A DNA stretch of 12,832 nucleotides from UBA8828 sp964510855 (GTDB lineage Bacteria > Verrucomicrobiota > Verrucomicrobiia > Opitutales > UBA953), in assembly GCA_964510855.1 (NCBI GenBank), contig CAZEDB010000032.1:1-12832 (forward strand). The letters are read 5' to 3'. The notes under the pieces are model-generated. The model saw only the letters and a program-made list of their open reading frames with translations, was not told the origin of the DNA and did not search any database. The position numbers and the translations under genes are program-made. Below, piece after piece: positions 7,152 through 12,832 of the stretch (its first letter is position 1; each line of letters opens with the position of its first letter).

Positions 7152-9119
7152 TTATTCCACTCTTAGCTCTATCGCACCGCGGCTATCGCCGCCGCCCGAT
7201 CCATTAGCACGAATACGTAACTCCAGCCGACCCAACTTAGCGTCGGCGGGAATGACTAGGCGGTAGTCTGGATTACGAGGATGCGTACCGGTAAAGCCCT
7301 CATGATTATCGGCGGCAACCGGGTTACCGTCCGACAGCAGTTCTACACCTGCAATGTCGAGACCATGCGTACCCGAATCATAGCGGAAGCCAACGCGCAG
7401 AGTAGATCCTGGGCGAACGCGTTCGGCGACAGAGCCAGGTAAGGTGGCGACCCAAGGCTTCCCTGTGGCAAGGAACTCAGGCGTCCAACCCAAACCAGGG
7501 GGCGGAGGAACGCGGCGGTGATTGAGACCTAAAGCAGTGAGACGTTCGCCATGACGACTGAGTCGATCGATAAATCCAGCAGTATCTGCGCGGCGCTCGG
7601 GAGCCGTCCAAGTAAGTTCAGCAATCGCACACGCACGCGGGTAGGCTTGGTACTCAACATCGTCAGGACGCGGCATGAGTTCCGTCCAGAGCTGGCCTTG
7701 AGCGCCTAAGATATTACGGCGCCCTTCAGGCGTTAAGCCCTGAGGAAAGAGCTCGAAGCGATGCAACATCTCAAGCGTGTGCGGGCCGCCAATTAGGGCG
7801 GCGGGCTCACGAGGGTCATCGGCTTGGCGCGAGTCGAGGTAAAATGGGCGGATAGTGGTATGGACCACAGGGTGACCGGCGTTGGCGGATTTAATTCCGT
7901 TGGCGACGCTTAACCATGGCATCACGGCCACGGCCTTATCGAGCAGGCCGAGATTTTCTCCGTGCATGATTTCTTCCCAGCCCATAGCAACGCGACCGCG
8001 CTTAGCAATGTGCTTGGCCATCTCATTGAAGAGCCAACCTTGGAGTGCGTCTTCAGGGTGATTGGGTGCGATTTTACGCAGACCCAGTTCATCAATCTTA
8101 CGCTGCGTGTAAGGGTCAGCTTTCCACTGCTGCTTAGGTGCTTCGTCGCCGCCAAAGTGAATCCATTTACCTGGGAACAGGTCCATGGTCTCATCAAGCA
8201 CATCGCGTAAGAACTTAAGGGCGGTGGGATGGACGCCGACTAAGTCGGTGGTGATATTAGAGATTACCGTTGGAGGCTTACCCGTGGTGCTGATTTCTGG
8301 ATACGCAATCTGGGCGGCCATAGCGTGACCAGGGAAGGCAATTTCAGGGATGATGATGATGTGAAGGCGGGCGGCGTGAGCGACGATTTCACGCACATCG
8401 TCCTGGGTATAATAACCGCCGCCATGGAGGTGACCGTAGCGGAACTTAGGTTTAATCGAGGGATTGGTGGGAATCTCTTCAGGGTAGCGCGCCGGGAAGT
8501 CCTTACTCACCTGAGTAAGTTTAGGGTATTTTTTAATCTCCAAGCGCCAACCTTCGCTATCGTTGATGTGCCAATGGAAGCGATTAAGCTTCTGGGCTGC
8601 CATCGCATCGAGGAACTTTAAGATGAATTCCTTGGGTTGGAAGTGACGTGAACTATCGAGATGGAGGCCGCGCCAAGTGCAAAGCGGAGCATCTTCAATG
8701 CGGAGAGCAGGTGCCGACCAGTCAGCCTTAGGTGCAGCGAGTGTACCAAAGACTTCTGCGGGTAGGCATTGTAAAAAAGTAACGGCACCGTAGAAAACTC
8801 CTGCAGGGGAGCCGCCGCGGATGCTCACGCCGGTGGGAGCGATTTCGAGAACATAACCTTCAGCAGCAAGCTTGCTATCGATCTCGAGCCGAATCGTACC
8901 CTTAGAACTAATGGTAGCAGGGAGACCCGCAACGCGACGTAAACGCTGGGCGATGTAATTGGCCTCGTTGGCAAGCGCAGAGGGGGCGGCAATAGCGGTC
9001 GAGGCGTCGAGGCGGAAACGCCCCTCTCGCATCTCAACCTTAGCAGGCAGCGGGATGAAGGCGGGCTCGGCGGCGACGAGGCCAACGAACGAGGCGAGAA
9101 GAACGAGGAGTGAGCGCAT
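7152..9119 (-). CDS. Exported beta-N-acetylhexosaminidase, GH20
   Basis: A 655-residue enzyme with a signal peptide (residues 1 to about 17, ending GLVAA). It removes terminal beta-linked N-acetylglucosamine or N-acetylgalactosamine from chitin oligomers, glycoproteins or peptidoglycan fragments by substrate-assisted catalysis. Residues about 20-140 are the GH20b-like N-terminal domain (IPLPAKVEMREGRF). The barrel starts at about 148 (WRGLHLDSSRHF), carries NRFHWHINDSEGWRLEI (179-195), PEIAFPGHA (258-266) and the catalytic pair Asp325-Glu326 in HFGGDEAP, and ends with WTELMPRPDDVEYQAYPR. Residues about 567-655 are an extra module (GLDIAGVELLSDGN, EGFTG, DSRGAIELR) also present at the end of the facing gene at 5944-7134. 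The genes converge with 17 bp between stops. The catalytic pair is intact, so activity is expected. No clear promoter was seen in the 206 bp upstream. Confidence 0.95.
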   Translation of the reverse strand: MRSLLVLLASFVGLVAAEPAFIPLPAKVEMREGRFRLDASTAIAAPSALANEANYIAQRLRRVAGLPATISSKGTIRLEIDSKLAAEGYVLEIAPTGVSIRGGSPAGVFYGAVTFLQCLPAEVFGTLAAPKADWSAPALRIEDAPLCTWRGLHLDSSRHFQPKEFILKFLDAMAAQKLNRFHWHINDSEGWRLEIKKYPKLTQVSKDFPARYPEEIPTNPSIKPKFRYGHLHGGGYYTQDDVREIVAHAARLHIIIIPEIAFPGHAMAAQIAYPEISTTGKPPTVISNITTDLVGVHPTALKFLRDVLDETMDLFPGKWIHFGGDEAPKQQWKADPYTQRKIDELGLRKIAPNHPEDALQGWLFNEMAKHIAKRGRVAMGWEEIMHGENLGLLDKAVAVMPWLSVANGIKSANAGHPVVHTTIRPFYLDSRQADDPREPAALIGGPHTLEMLHRFELFPQGLTPEGRRNILGAQGQLWTELMPRPDDVEYQAYPRACAIAELTWTAPERRADTAGFIDRLSRHGERLTALGLNHRRVPPPPGLGWTPEFLATGKPWVATLPGSVAERVRPGSTLRVGFRYDSGTHGLDIAGVELLSDGNPVAADNHEGFTGTHPRNPDYRLVIPADAKLGRLELRIRANGSGGGDSRGAIELRVE

Positions 9120-9217
9120 AGAAAAGGTACTAAAGAAGGTATCTGGTAATGGACAGAGCAGACAGCCTGAGGTTCCCCAAGGTAGGTGGTAGGCCCTACG
9201 GGCAAACCTCTAGCAGA

Positions 9218-9254
9218 GGGTCGGGCTGCTTAAGGCCCAAAAGCAGCCAGACCC
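9218..9254. repeat. Stem-loop upstream of the hexosaminidase gene
   Basis: The arms GGGTCGGGCTGCTT (9218-9231) and AAGCAGCCAGACCC (9241-9254) pair over 14 positions with a single G-A mismatch, around a 9-base loop. No T run follows on either strand, so it does not look like an intrinsic terminator. It sits about 100 bp upstream of the hexosaminidase start and just after a GGTAGG...CCTAC-type motif (9181-9203). It could be a degenerate palindromic repeat or part of a leader. Confidence 0.5.
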
Positions 9255-9272
9255 CTTAAATAAAACGAAAGT

Positions 9273-9293
9273 AAAAACCCCGCGAGTGCGGGG
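9273..9293 (-). terminator. Rho-independent terminator after the 9326-9988 PEP-CTERM gene
   Basis: Read on the minus strand, CCCCGC, a 4-base loop and GCGGGG form a 6-bp all-GC stem (9278-9293), followed directly by five T residues (A run at 9273-9277 on the plus strand). It lies 33 bp after the stop of the PEP-CTERM gene and separates it from the hexosaminidase gene further downstream on the same strand. Confidence 0.8.
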
Positions 9294-9325
9294 TCGTGGC
9301 GGCGCCTTCGGAGAAGACGTCTACC

Positions 9326-9988
9326 TTACTTAACGCGGCGGCGGCGGATCGCCGCGCCAGCCAGAGCCAGGCCACCGAGGATTAAGCCGTAGGTGGAGGG
9401 TTCGGGGACGGCGGGGGCAGCCAACGTAAAACCGACACTCTCACCGGCTCCGTTGTTATTAACGTAGAGGAATGAAAGATTCGTGCCGGGGCCGAAGGAC
9501 TGGTTGATTCTCACAAGGAAACCGGCGTCGGCACGATCTGACCCTACCCCAGCGGCGATTACAGAGTTGCCCGAGCGGGTGGCGTAATTCGAGGCCAGCA
9601 AAGTCCAGTCATAGGAACCGAAATCAAACGAGGTGTTAGCGTCGAAGAAATTAACAAAGACATAGACCATACTGACCGTCTGCGAGAAGGCGAAGGTCTG
9701 CGCCGCCGAACTACTCCCGGCGGCCGCGAGGACGTTCGAGATATTCGCGGAAGTGGAGTAGCCGGAGGTGAAACCGACGGAGCCCCAATCCTGACCGAAG
9801 GTCGAACCCGCATTGAAGACAGCACTGGTCGAGCCCGCGACGGCGCCGTAATACCAAGTACCAGATAACCCGGATGTTGGGATGGTATTGGATGGCAACC
9901 AATTGACCGATTCAAGCTGGATGGGCGTAGCGAAAGCCGGTCCAGCGATTGCCAGGGAGGCAAGTAACTTGAAGAAAGGCTTGGTCAT
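9326..9988 (-). CDS. PEP-CTERM sorting-domain protein, unknown body
   Basis: A 220-residue secreted protein with a signal peptide (about residues 1-21, FFKLLASLAIAGPAFA) and a C-terminal PEP-CTERM tail: PEPSTYGLILGG, a hydrophobic helix and RRRR just before the end. Such tails are recognised by exosortase, which cuts and transfers the protein toward the envelope or matrix. The body (about 22-190) is rich in Ser, Gly, Asn and aromatic residues, has no Cys, and looks like a beta-sandwich of the kind often attached to this anchor; I do not recognise its family. The start is preceded by an A-rich GAAAAAAGA rather than a clear Shine-Dalgarno. A TATAAA-like box on the minus strand at 10033-10038 could be a -10 element, but no matching -35 was found. 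Confidence 0.88.
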   Translation of the reverse strand: MTKPFFKLLASLAIAGPAFATPIQLESVNWLPSNTIPTSGLSGTWYYGAVAGSTSAVFNAGSTFGQDWGSVGFTSGYSTSANISNVLAAAGSSSAAQTFAFSQTVSMVYVFVNFFDANTSFDFGSYDWTLLASNYATRSGNSVIAAGVGSDRADAGFLVRINQSFGPGTNLSFLYVNNNGAGESVGFTLAAPAVPEPSTYGLILGGLALAGAAIRRRRVK

Positions 9989-10121
9989 TCTTTTTTCTAA
10001 AAAAGGTCCTGAATGATTTTTGGCAAATTGATTTTATACCCCCTTATGCCTGCACGACGAGTCGAGAAAAGACCCCACTTTTTCATGTAGCCTCGTTCAG
10101 GACTTAGCTAAACGTGCTAAC

Positions 10122-10904
10122 TTACTTAGTAGCGCGGCGCCGGCGGATTGCCGCGCCGGCGAGGGCTAAGCCACCGAGGATCAGTCCGTAAGTGGAGGGT
10201 TCGGGAATGGGGGCGGTGGGCGGAATCTGGGAAGGATAGAAAGCCAGCTCATCCATGTAACCGTGCAGCCAACCCGGCTCACCAGAGACGCCCTCGCCGG
10301 ACTCGGCACCCTTGACACCGATAGTCATCCAACCGGTGTTCTGAGAAAAGGCGCCCGTCACAGGGGCAGTAGCGACCAAATTGCCATTGAGGAAAAGCCT
10401 CTGCTGCTGCGAGCCGGAGCCGGACCCGTCGAAGCTAACCGTGACAGTAATCCACTGATTAAGGGGCGTGGCGACTGGGGAGATGACATAGCTGAGGGGA
10501 TCGGTGCCGATATAGTTCGAAATATAGGGACTGGTATGATCTAGCCCGAAATGGAAGCCACCCCACCAATTCTTAACAATGGTTCCCAGCTCGGTGTGAG
10601 AAAGGAACATCATCCTGGCCTCGATCGTGTAGGCGGTCGTGCCGGTATTCAGGGGCACGGGAGCCTGCACGTAGGTGCTGTAACCGTTGAAGGCCAAGAC
10701 GCTGCGGCCGCCAATCACACTGAACCTAGGGCTGTTCTCGTAGCCGTAGAGGACGCCGTCGCCGATGGCACCTCGCTCGCCGGAATCGGCGACGGTCGTG
10801 CTATTAGGGGCATAAAAAGCCTCGTCGAAGGTGTAGCGAGAGTAGGCCTGCTGGGCGGAAGCGGCGGCGCAAAGCAGGAGCAAGGAAGGGACGGAGCAAC
10901 GCAT
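10122..10904 (-). CDS. PEP-CTERM protein with LamG/concanavalin-like lectin domain
   Basis: Starting at the ATG at 10904 it is 260 residues with a compact signal peptide (MRCSVPSLLLLCAAASA). Another in-frame ATG at 10925 adds seven residues and is also possible; the ATG at 11045 would bury the signal peptide and is unlikely. The body fits a LamG-type jelly-roll domain: YTFDEAF near the start, VLAFNGYSTYVQAPVPL, YTIEARMMFLS, NQWITVTVSFDG, QRLFLNGNLVATAPV and GYMDELAFY near the end. Such domains bind glycans or act as structural sandwiches. The C-terminus is IPEPSTYGLILGG plus helix and RRRR, the exosortase signal shared with its three neighbours. No hairpin terminator is evident in the 133 bp after its stop, unlike the other three genes. 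Confidence 0.87.
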   Translation of the reverse strand: MRCSVPSLLLLCAAASAQQAYSRYTFDEAFYAPNSTTVADSGERGAIGDGVLYGYENSPRFSVIGGRSVLAFNGYSTYVQAPVPLNTGTTAYTIEARMMFLSHTELGTIVKNWWGGFHFGLDHTSPYISNYIGTDPLSYVISPVATPLNQWITVTVSFDGSGSGSQQQRLFLNGNLVATAPVTGAFSQNTGWMTIGVKGAESGEGVSGEPGWLHGYMDELAFYPSQIPPTAPIPEPSTYGLILGGLALAGAAIRRRRATK

Positions 10905-11211
10905 GGCTTGGACTACGACAGCCATAGGAAGTCGCTGCCGGCATCTGTCAAAAAAAAATTGGGGTGAAGACGTAAAAAATGCGTGAATGTGACAAAATGT
11001 GCGGCGGGATTCATCCGCCGTATCGAGGGCTCTATCACTTCCCACTCGAGCCTGCGGTCAGATCTCAAGGCAGTTGGCATCCAGGACAGGTTCCAGGATG
11101 GCGAATCGTCTGCGCAATGGTCACGCCGCGAAGTCCCGGCTCAACCCAACCCAAACGCCGAGGCCCCGCTTCCGCGGGGCCTCTCTAGGTCGGACCTTTC
11201 CCTTGTCCTCT
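10905..11211. other. Intergenic region upstream of the LamG PEP-CTERM gene
   Basis: This 307-bp gap holds the terminator of the next PEP-CTERM gene (11160-11183) and, nearer the LamG gene, an AT-rich segment (about 10949-11000) with a run of nine A at 10951-10959, followed by a GC palindrome CGGCGG/CCGCCG at 11002-11020. Read on the minus strand, the A run becomes a T tract leading into TTGAC, but it is too close to the start codon to be a convincing -35. I see no gene here; reading frames crossing it lack family features. Confidence 0.5.
11160..11183 (-). terminator. GC-rich hairpin after the 11212-11868 PEP-CTERM gene
   Basis: GAGGCCCCGC and GCGGGGCCTC form a perfect 10-bp stem around a TTCC loop. 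It lies 28 bp after the stop of the minus-strand gene, and a loosely T-rich stretch (GGCGTTTGGGTTGGGTT) follows on that strand. The T run is imperfect, so termination efficiency is uncertain. Confidence 0.7.
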
Positions 11212-11868
11212 TTACCTTGAGATCCTGCGCCGGCGGATTGCCGCGCCAGCGAGAGCCAAGCCACCGAGGATTAGTCCGTAGGTGGAGGGTTCGGGGACGA
11301 CCGAGGTACCGCTGAGCGAGATGGCGTAGAGGTCCTCGGCGGCGTGGCTGCCACCGGTGCTGCCGAAGCCGAGGAAAGTGATGTCGGAGGTGGTGGTCAT
11401 CGCCGCCGACGTGATGCCGGCGCGAGGGGTCTGGGCGCCGGTGAGCCCCTTGCGCGCCTCGATCAGGAAGGTCGTGCCGGCAGCGAGCTCAAGGTTGAGT
11501 CCGGAGAAGGTGATGTACTCGCCGCCCTGGGCGATGGTCTTCAGGGAGAGGGGGGTCGAGGAAACTATCTCGATGCCGGAGTTGCCGTAGGTCATGGAGC
11601 CGTTATCCAGGAACTTCGTCCACAGGAAGAGGCGGATCGAGGAATCGCCGGCGACGTTGCCATAGATCCCGAGAGTTATGGAGTTGATCGTGACATTGAC
11701 GAAGGGGGAGACCTTCATCTCGTAGGAGCGACCGGTGACGATGGAGCTTTCGTTCGTCGGGGAGAAGGTGAGGGGTGCGGTGCCTCCGTTGGTGTTGTCA
11801 AGGAAGGTGACGGACTGGGCCGAGGCCGAGGCGGCGACGAGCAAGGCTAGCGGCAGGATAAGGCGCAT
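11212..11868 (-). CDS. PEP-CTERM sorting-domain protein, choice-of-anchor-like body
   Basis: A 218-residue secreted protein with a signal peptide (MRLILPLALLVAASASAQ) and the PEP-CTERM tail VPEPSTYGLILGG, helix, RRRR. The body (about 19-188) is rich in Thr, Ser and Gly with alternating hydrophobic strands (VNVTINSITLGIYG, SIRLFLWTKFLD, YITFSGLNLELAAGTTFLIEA). This pattern resembles the choice-of-anchor domains often found before PEP-CTERM signals, but I cannot name the subtype. The whole gene is GC-rich. Its start lies 86 bp from the stop of the next gene upstream, and the intervening hairpin (11905-11938) suggests it has its own promoter. Confidence 0.87.
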   Translation of the reverse strand: MRLILPLALLVAASASAQSVTFLDNTNGGTAPLTFSPTNESSIVTGRSYEMKVSPFVNVTINSITLGIYGNVAGDSSIRLFLWTKFLDNGSMTYGNSGIEIVSSTPLSLKTIAQGGEYITFSGLNLELAAGTTFLIEARKGLTGAQTPRAGITSAAMTTTSDITFLGFGSTGGSHAAEDLYAISLSGTSVVPEPSTYGLILGGLALAGAAIRRRRISR

Positions 11869-11904
11869 GGGGGATTAATGCCGATTGTCGGGTCCACGCG
11901 TCAA

Positions 11905-11938
11905 CGACAAAGGCCGCCCGTCGGGGCGGCCTTGTCGG
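11905..11938 (-). terminator. GC-rich hairpin after the 11954-12610 PEP-CTERM gene
   Basis: AAGGCCGCCC (11910-11919) and GGGCGGCCTT (11924-11933) form a perfect 10-bp stem around a GTCG loop. The outer CGACAA/TTGTCG arms lengthen it with one bulged A. It lies 16 bp after the stop of the minus-strand gene, and on that strand the stem ends in TTTGTCGTT, a short T-rich tail typical of an intrinsic terminator. Confidence 0.75.
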
Positions 11939-11953
11939 GCGCGGGCAGGACGC

Positions 11954-12610
11954 TCAGGCCTGCTTAGCCTTGCGCCGGCGGATCGCCGCGCCGGCCAGGG
12001 CCAGACCGCCGAGGATCAGGCCGTAGGTGGAGGGTTCGGGGACGGGGGTGCCGGAGATGGTGAGGACCGAGACATATGGATGTTCAACAAACTGGGTTAG
12101 TGTAGAAGTCCATTGCCCGGCATTGAAATTAGAGAAGCTGATTTCAGAGAGAAGGCTACCAGAGGTCGGACCCGAAAGGGTAAGTTTTTCTCCCTGCGAT
12201 TGAAAAACTGGATTAGCCGGATCGCGATCAAATAGAAATAAACCCGCAGGTGCTATACCTCTAATAGCAATTAATTGAGTAAAGGCCGCATCGGTGGTAC
12301 TGGTCATTACCAAGCCGGTATTGCCTAGGGCAACAAAGCTGAAAGATGAGTCTGAGCCAGCAAAAGCACTAACTCCAGGATTCGTCGCTGTGGTGTAATC
12401 TGTTTCGTAGCCAAAAATAGGAATGTAGGCGGGTTCAGCAACATCGCCCGCAGAAGACCGGGTATTACTTATCTCGCCGGTGTAACTCCAGGAAAAGAGC
12501 GTGGCTGCACCACCATTAGCCGAGGTGAGTGTCAGATAGAACGTGGGTGTTTGGGCCTTAGCGGATACGGATGCTAAGGCAAAACCCGCAACGAGGAGTA
12601 ATCGAGACAT
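11954..12610 (-). CDS. PEP-CTERM sorting-domain protein, unknown body
   Basis: A 218-residue secreted protein with a signal peptide (about residues 1-19, SRLLLVAGFALASVSAKA) and the PEP-CTERM tail VPEPSTYGLILGG, helix, RRRKAKQA. The body (about 20-185) is Ser/Thr/Gly-rich and beta-prone (FYLTLTSANGGAATLFSWSY, SSFSFVALGNTGLVM, PTSGSLLSEISFSNF) and has no cysteine; no family was recognised. The DNA for the body (about 12075-12610) is clearly more AT-rich than the GC-rich tail (11957-12060), a sharp change inside one gene. No good Shine-Dalgarno is visible before the ATG at 12610. Upstream on the minus strand are TTGACC and TATACT, but they are 21 bp apart and the second abuts the start codon. 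Confidence 0.87.
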   Translation of the reverse strand: MSRLLLVAGFALASVSAKAQTPTFYLTLTSANGGAATLFSWSYTGEISNTRSSAGDVAEPAYIPIFGYETDYTTATNPGVSAFAGSDSSFSFVALGNTGLVMTSTTDAAFTQLIAIRGIAPAGLFLFDRDPANPVFQSQGEKLTLSGPTSGSLLSEISFSNFNAGQWTSTLTQFVEHPYVSVLTISGTPVPEPSTYGLILGGLALAGAAIRRRKAKQA

Positions 12611-12628
12611 GAGTATAGATTCACATCG

Positions 12629-12640
12629 CCTTGAACAAGG
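12629..12640. promoter_or_regulatory. Small palindrome upstream of the 11954-12610 gene, possible operator
   Basis: CCTTG-AA-CAAGG is a 5+2+5 inverted repeat 19 bp upstream of the start codon, followed by a second half-site-like TCAAGG (12641-12646). It overlaps a TTGACC that could serve as a -35-like element on the minus strand. A short palindrome here may be chance. Confidence 0.25.
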
Positions 12641-12741
12641 TCAAGGAAACCCCCTAACCCATTCCTCTTACCTACCAAAGAACTGCATGATTGTGACGAT
12701 TGCCAATGGATCATCGCATACTGATCGCGATTGGTACGCCC

Positions 12742-12832
12742 GGAGGTTGCGTAGCAACCTCCCTACCCGAGGCAATAGGTAGGGCCCGCCCGCTGGGCGG
12801 GCCGCGGTCGTCCCAGCGGGACGACCCTACCT
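12742..12832. repeat. Compound palindromic (REP-like) intergenic element, cut by the window end
   Basis: Three perfect 9-bp GC-rich hairpins with 3-base loops follow one another: GGAGGTTGC/GCAACCTCC (12742-12762), GGCCCGCCC/GGGCGGGCC (12783-12803) and GGTCGTCCC/GGGACGACC (12806-12826). The outer arms AGGTAGGG (12777-12784) and CCCTACCT (12825-12832) would close the last two into a three-way junction. CCCTACC (12761-12767) could instead pair with GGTAGGG (12778-12784). It is non-coding and lies upstream of the PEP-CTERM run. The form suits a mobile REP-type family or a structured regulatory element; copy number cannot be judged here. Confidence 0.7.

Noticed and set aside
8825..9205. 126-codon minus-strand frame overlapping the hexosaminidase start
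   Set aside because: It is a shifted frame of the GH20 gene, rich in Ser/Pro/Leu, with no domain and no fit to the signal peptide.
10951..10959. Run of nine A as a phase-variation tract
   Set aside because: It lies outside any chosen reading frame and not between convincing -35 and -10 boxes, so slippage would have no evident effect.
10905..11045. Longer N-terminus for the LamG PEP-CTERM gene
   Set aside because: The start at 11045 places a charged segment before the signal peptide; 10904 or 10925 gives a normal exported N-terminus.
11344..11850. 168-codon plus-strand reading frame opposite a PEP-CTERM gene
   Set aside because: It lies fully antisense to a gene with signal peptide and sorting tail, and has the Gly/Glu/Ala/Asp bias of a GC-rich shadow frame.
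12742..12832. CRISPR array or tRNA reading of the terminal palindromes
   Set aside because: There are no repeated unit and spacer pairs, and no anticodon or T-arm pattern; the hairpins differ from each other.

Overview
The window most likely comes from a verrucomicrobial genome of the Opitutia (Opitutales or Puniceicoccales) type. The grounds are four secreted proteins ending in nearly the same PEP-CTERM tail (PEPSTYGLILGG, a hydrophobic stretch, then RRR), Sec signal peptides on several enzymes, weak Shine-Dalgarno sites, moderately high GC and GC-rich palindromic intergenic elements. The taxonomy is inferred from these features and was not looked up. No rRNA, tRNA, CRISPR array, transposase or phage gene was recognised.

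Region 1 (1-3758, plus strand) is a tightly packed gene run, cut at its 5' end by the window edge: DUF1365, a CFA-synthase-like SAM methyltransferase, a DUF1475-like small membrane protein, a DUF2062 membrane protein and a DUF1295 (steroid-reductase/ICMT-fold) membrane protein. Neighbouring genes overlap by 8, 22 and 20 bp or are 1 bp apart, so they are probably co-transcribed and translationally coupled. DUF1365 and CFA-like genes occur together in many bacteria in lipid-modification loci. The likely job here is modification of membrane acyl chains, and the product is unknown.

Region 2 (3806-9119) holds three exported proteins. A 713-residue transglutaminase-like protein with a C-terminal discoidin-like domain overlaps by 4 bp the next gene, which encodes a thioredoxin-fold protein whose CxxC is replaced by SxxS. 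Facing them across only 17 bp is a GH20 beta-N-acetylhexosaminidase. The thioredoxin-like protein and the hexosaminidase share a homologous C-terminal beta-rich module although their N-terminal parts are unrelated. This suggests an extracytoplasmic set acting on glycans or glycoproteins.

Region 3 (9273-12610, minus strand) is a run of four PEP-CTERM genes with unrelated secreted bodies and a C-terminal sorting tail that is conserved even at the DNA level. Strong GC-rich hairpins follow three of the four genes, so they look like separate transcription units. No exosortase gene is visible here. The window ends (12742-12832) in a compact multi-hairpin palindromic element resembling REP-type intergenic repeats.
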